Below, piece after piece: positions 44,782 to 44,841 of a DNA stretch of 44,841 bases. The DNA lies in the NCBI GenBank assembly GCA_010015675.1, contig ML977031.1:223688-268528 (forward strand), written 5' to 3'. Every line of letters starts with the position of its first letter. Position 1 is the first letter of the stretch. This DNA is from Byssothecium circinans (Eukaryota; Ascomycota; Dothideomycetes; Pleosporales; Massarinaceae). The notes beneath the pieces were generated by a model. That model was not told the DNA's origin and made no database searches. It saw only the letters and a program-made list of their open reading frames with translations. Both the position numbers and the translations under genes were made by a program.

Positions 44782-44841
44782 ATGCCTCGCGCTGCTTCAT
44801 ATACAGCTGGTGGTGTCGCTGCCTCGGACGTAGTGCTTACT
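44782..44841 (+). CDS. Start of an ORF running off the window (possible gag)
   Basis: Twenty codons, MPRAASYTAGGVAASDVVLT, are open to the window edge. The ATG follows a TATA box at a usual distance and the frame has no RIP-type stop. With only 20 residues the product cannot be identified; it would be the gag leader if the upstream sequence is an LTR, or an ordinary gene otherwise. Confidence 0.4.
   Translation, partial: MPRAASYTAGGVAASDVVLT

Overview
The window looks like nuclear DNA of a filamentous ascomycete (Pezizomycotina; a Dothideomycete is the most natural guess, but nothing here proves the class). The reasons are short 46-151 nt introns with fungal branch sites, a fungal-type choline/amino-acid permease, a DUF7580-type protein found only in fungi, Fot1/pogo and Gypsy elements, and a sharp switch from GC-balanced genes to a very AT-rich stretch full of TA-containing stops. 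That pattern is the signature of RIP (repeat-induced point mutation, C:G to T:A).

Layout. 1-382: 3' end of an hAT DNA transposon (transposase C-terminus plus subterminal repeats). 1244-9361: five spliced or intact genes. These are a permease (minus strand, five exons, one GC-AG intron), a divergently transcribed PhyH-type Fe(II)/2-oxoglutarate dioxygenase, a classical SDR oxidoreductase, a maltose/NodL-type hexapeptide O-acetyltransferase, and a convergent DUF7580 protein. The permease, dioxygenase, SDR and acetyltransferase could be an uptake-and-modification mini-cluster, but this is inference from proximity only. 9530-44393: a 34.8 kb RIP-mutated repeat island, bounded on both sides by copies of one direct repeat of about 0.25 kb. 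44396-44841: sequence without RIP, probably the 5' LTR and leader ORF start of a young retroelement.

The island can be dissected by its target-site duplications. It holds three Fot1/pogo elements (A, B, C; about 1.85 kb each; TA target sites), two Gypsy retrotransposons on the minus strand (Gypsy-1, 487-bp LTRs, CTATT duplication; Gypsy-2, 461-bp LTRs, TAAAC duplication) and two short elements (D1, D2) with GC-rich terminal inverted repeats related to those of the pogo elements. Gypsy-2 sits inside the left terminal repeat of pogo C, and D1 sits inside the left LTR of Gypsy-1. D1 has a perfect 52-bp inverted repeat without RIP mutations, so it landed after the main RIP wave; a 780-N assembly gap hides its interior.

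The most interesting signals are: (1) a conserved, RIP-damaged reading frame antisense to gag-pol in both Gypsy elements, lying between the integrase end and the LTR and encoding a coiled-coil protein; (2) RIP-killed relics of what look like cellular genes, a protein kinase and a transporter, inside the island; (3) direct repeats flanking the whole island, with the right copy much more mutated than the left; (4) a palindromic motif shared between the pogo elements and the undamaged right-edge sequence. Everything was read by eye. Element borders are reliable where a target duplication is quoted; domain borders in RIP-mutated genes are approximate.
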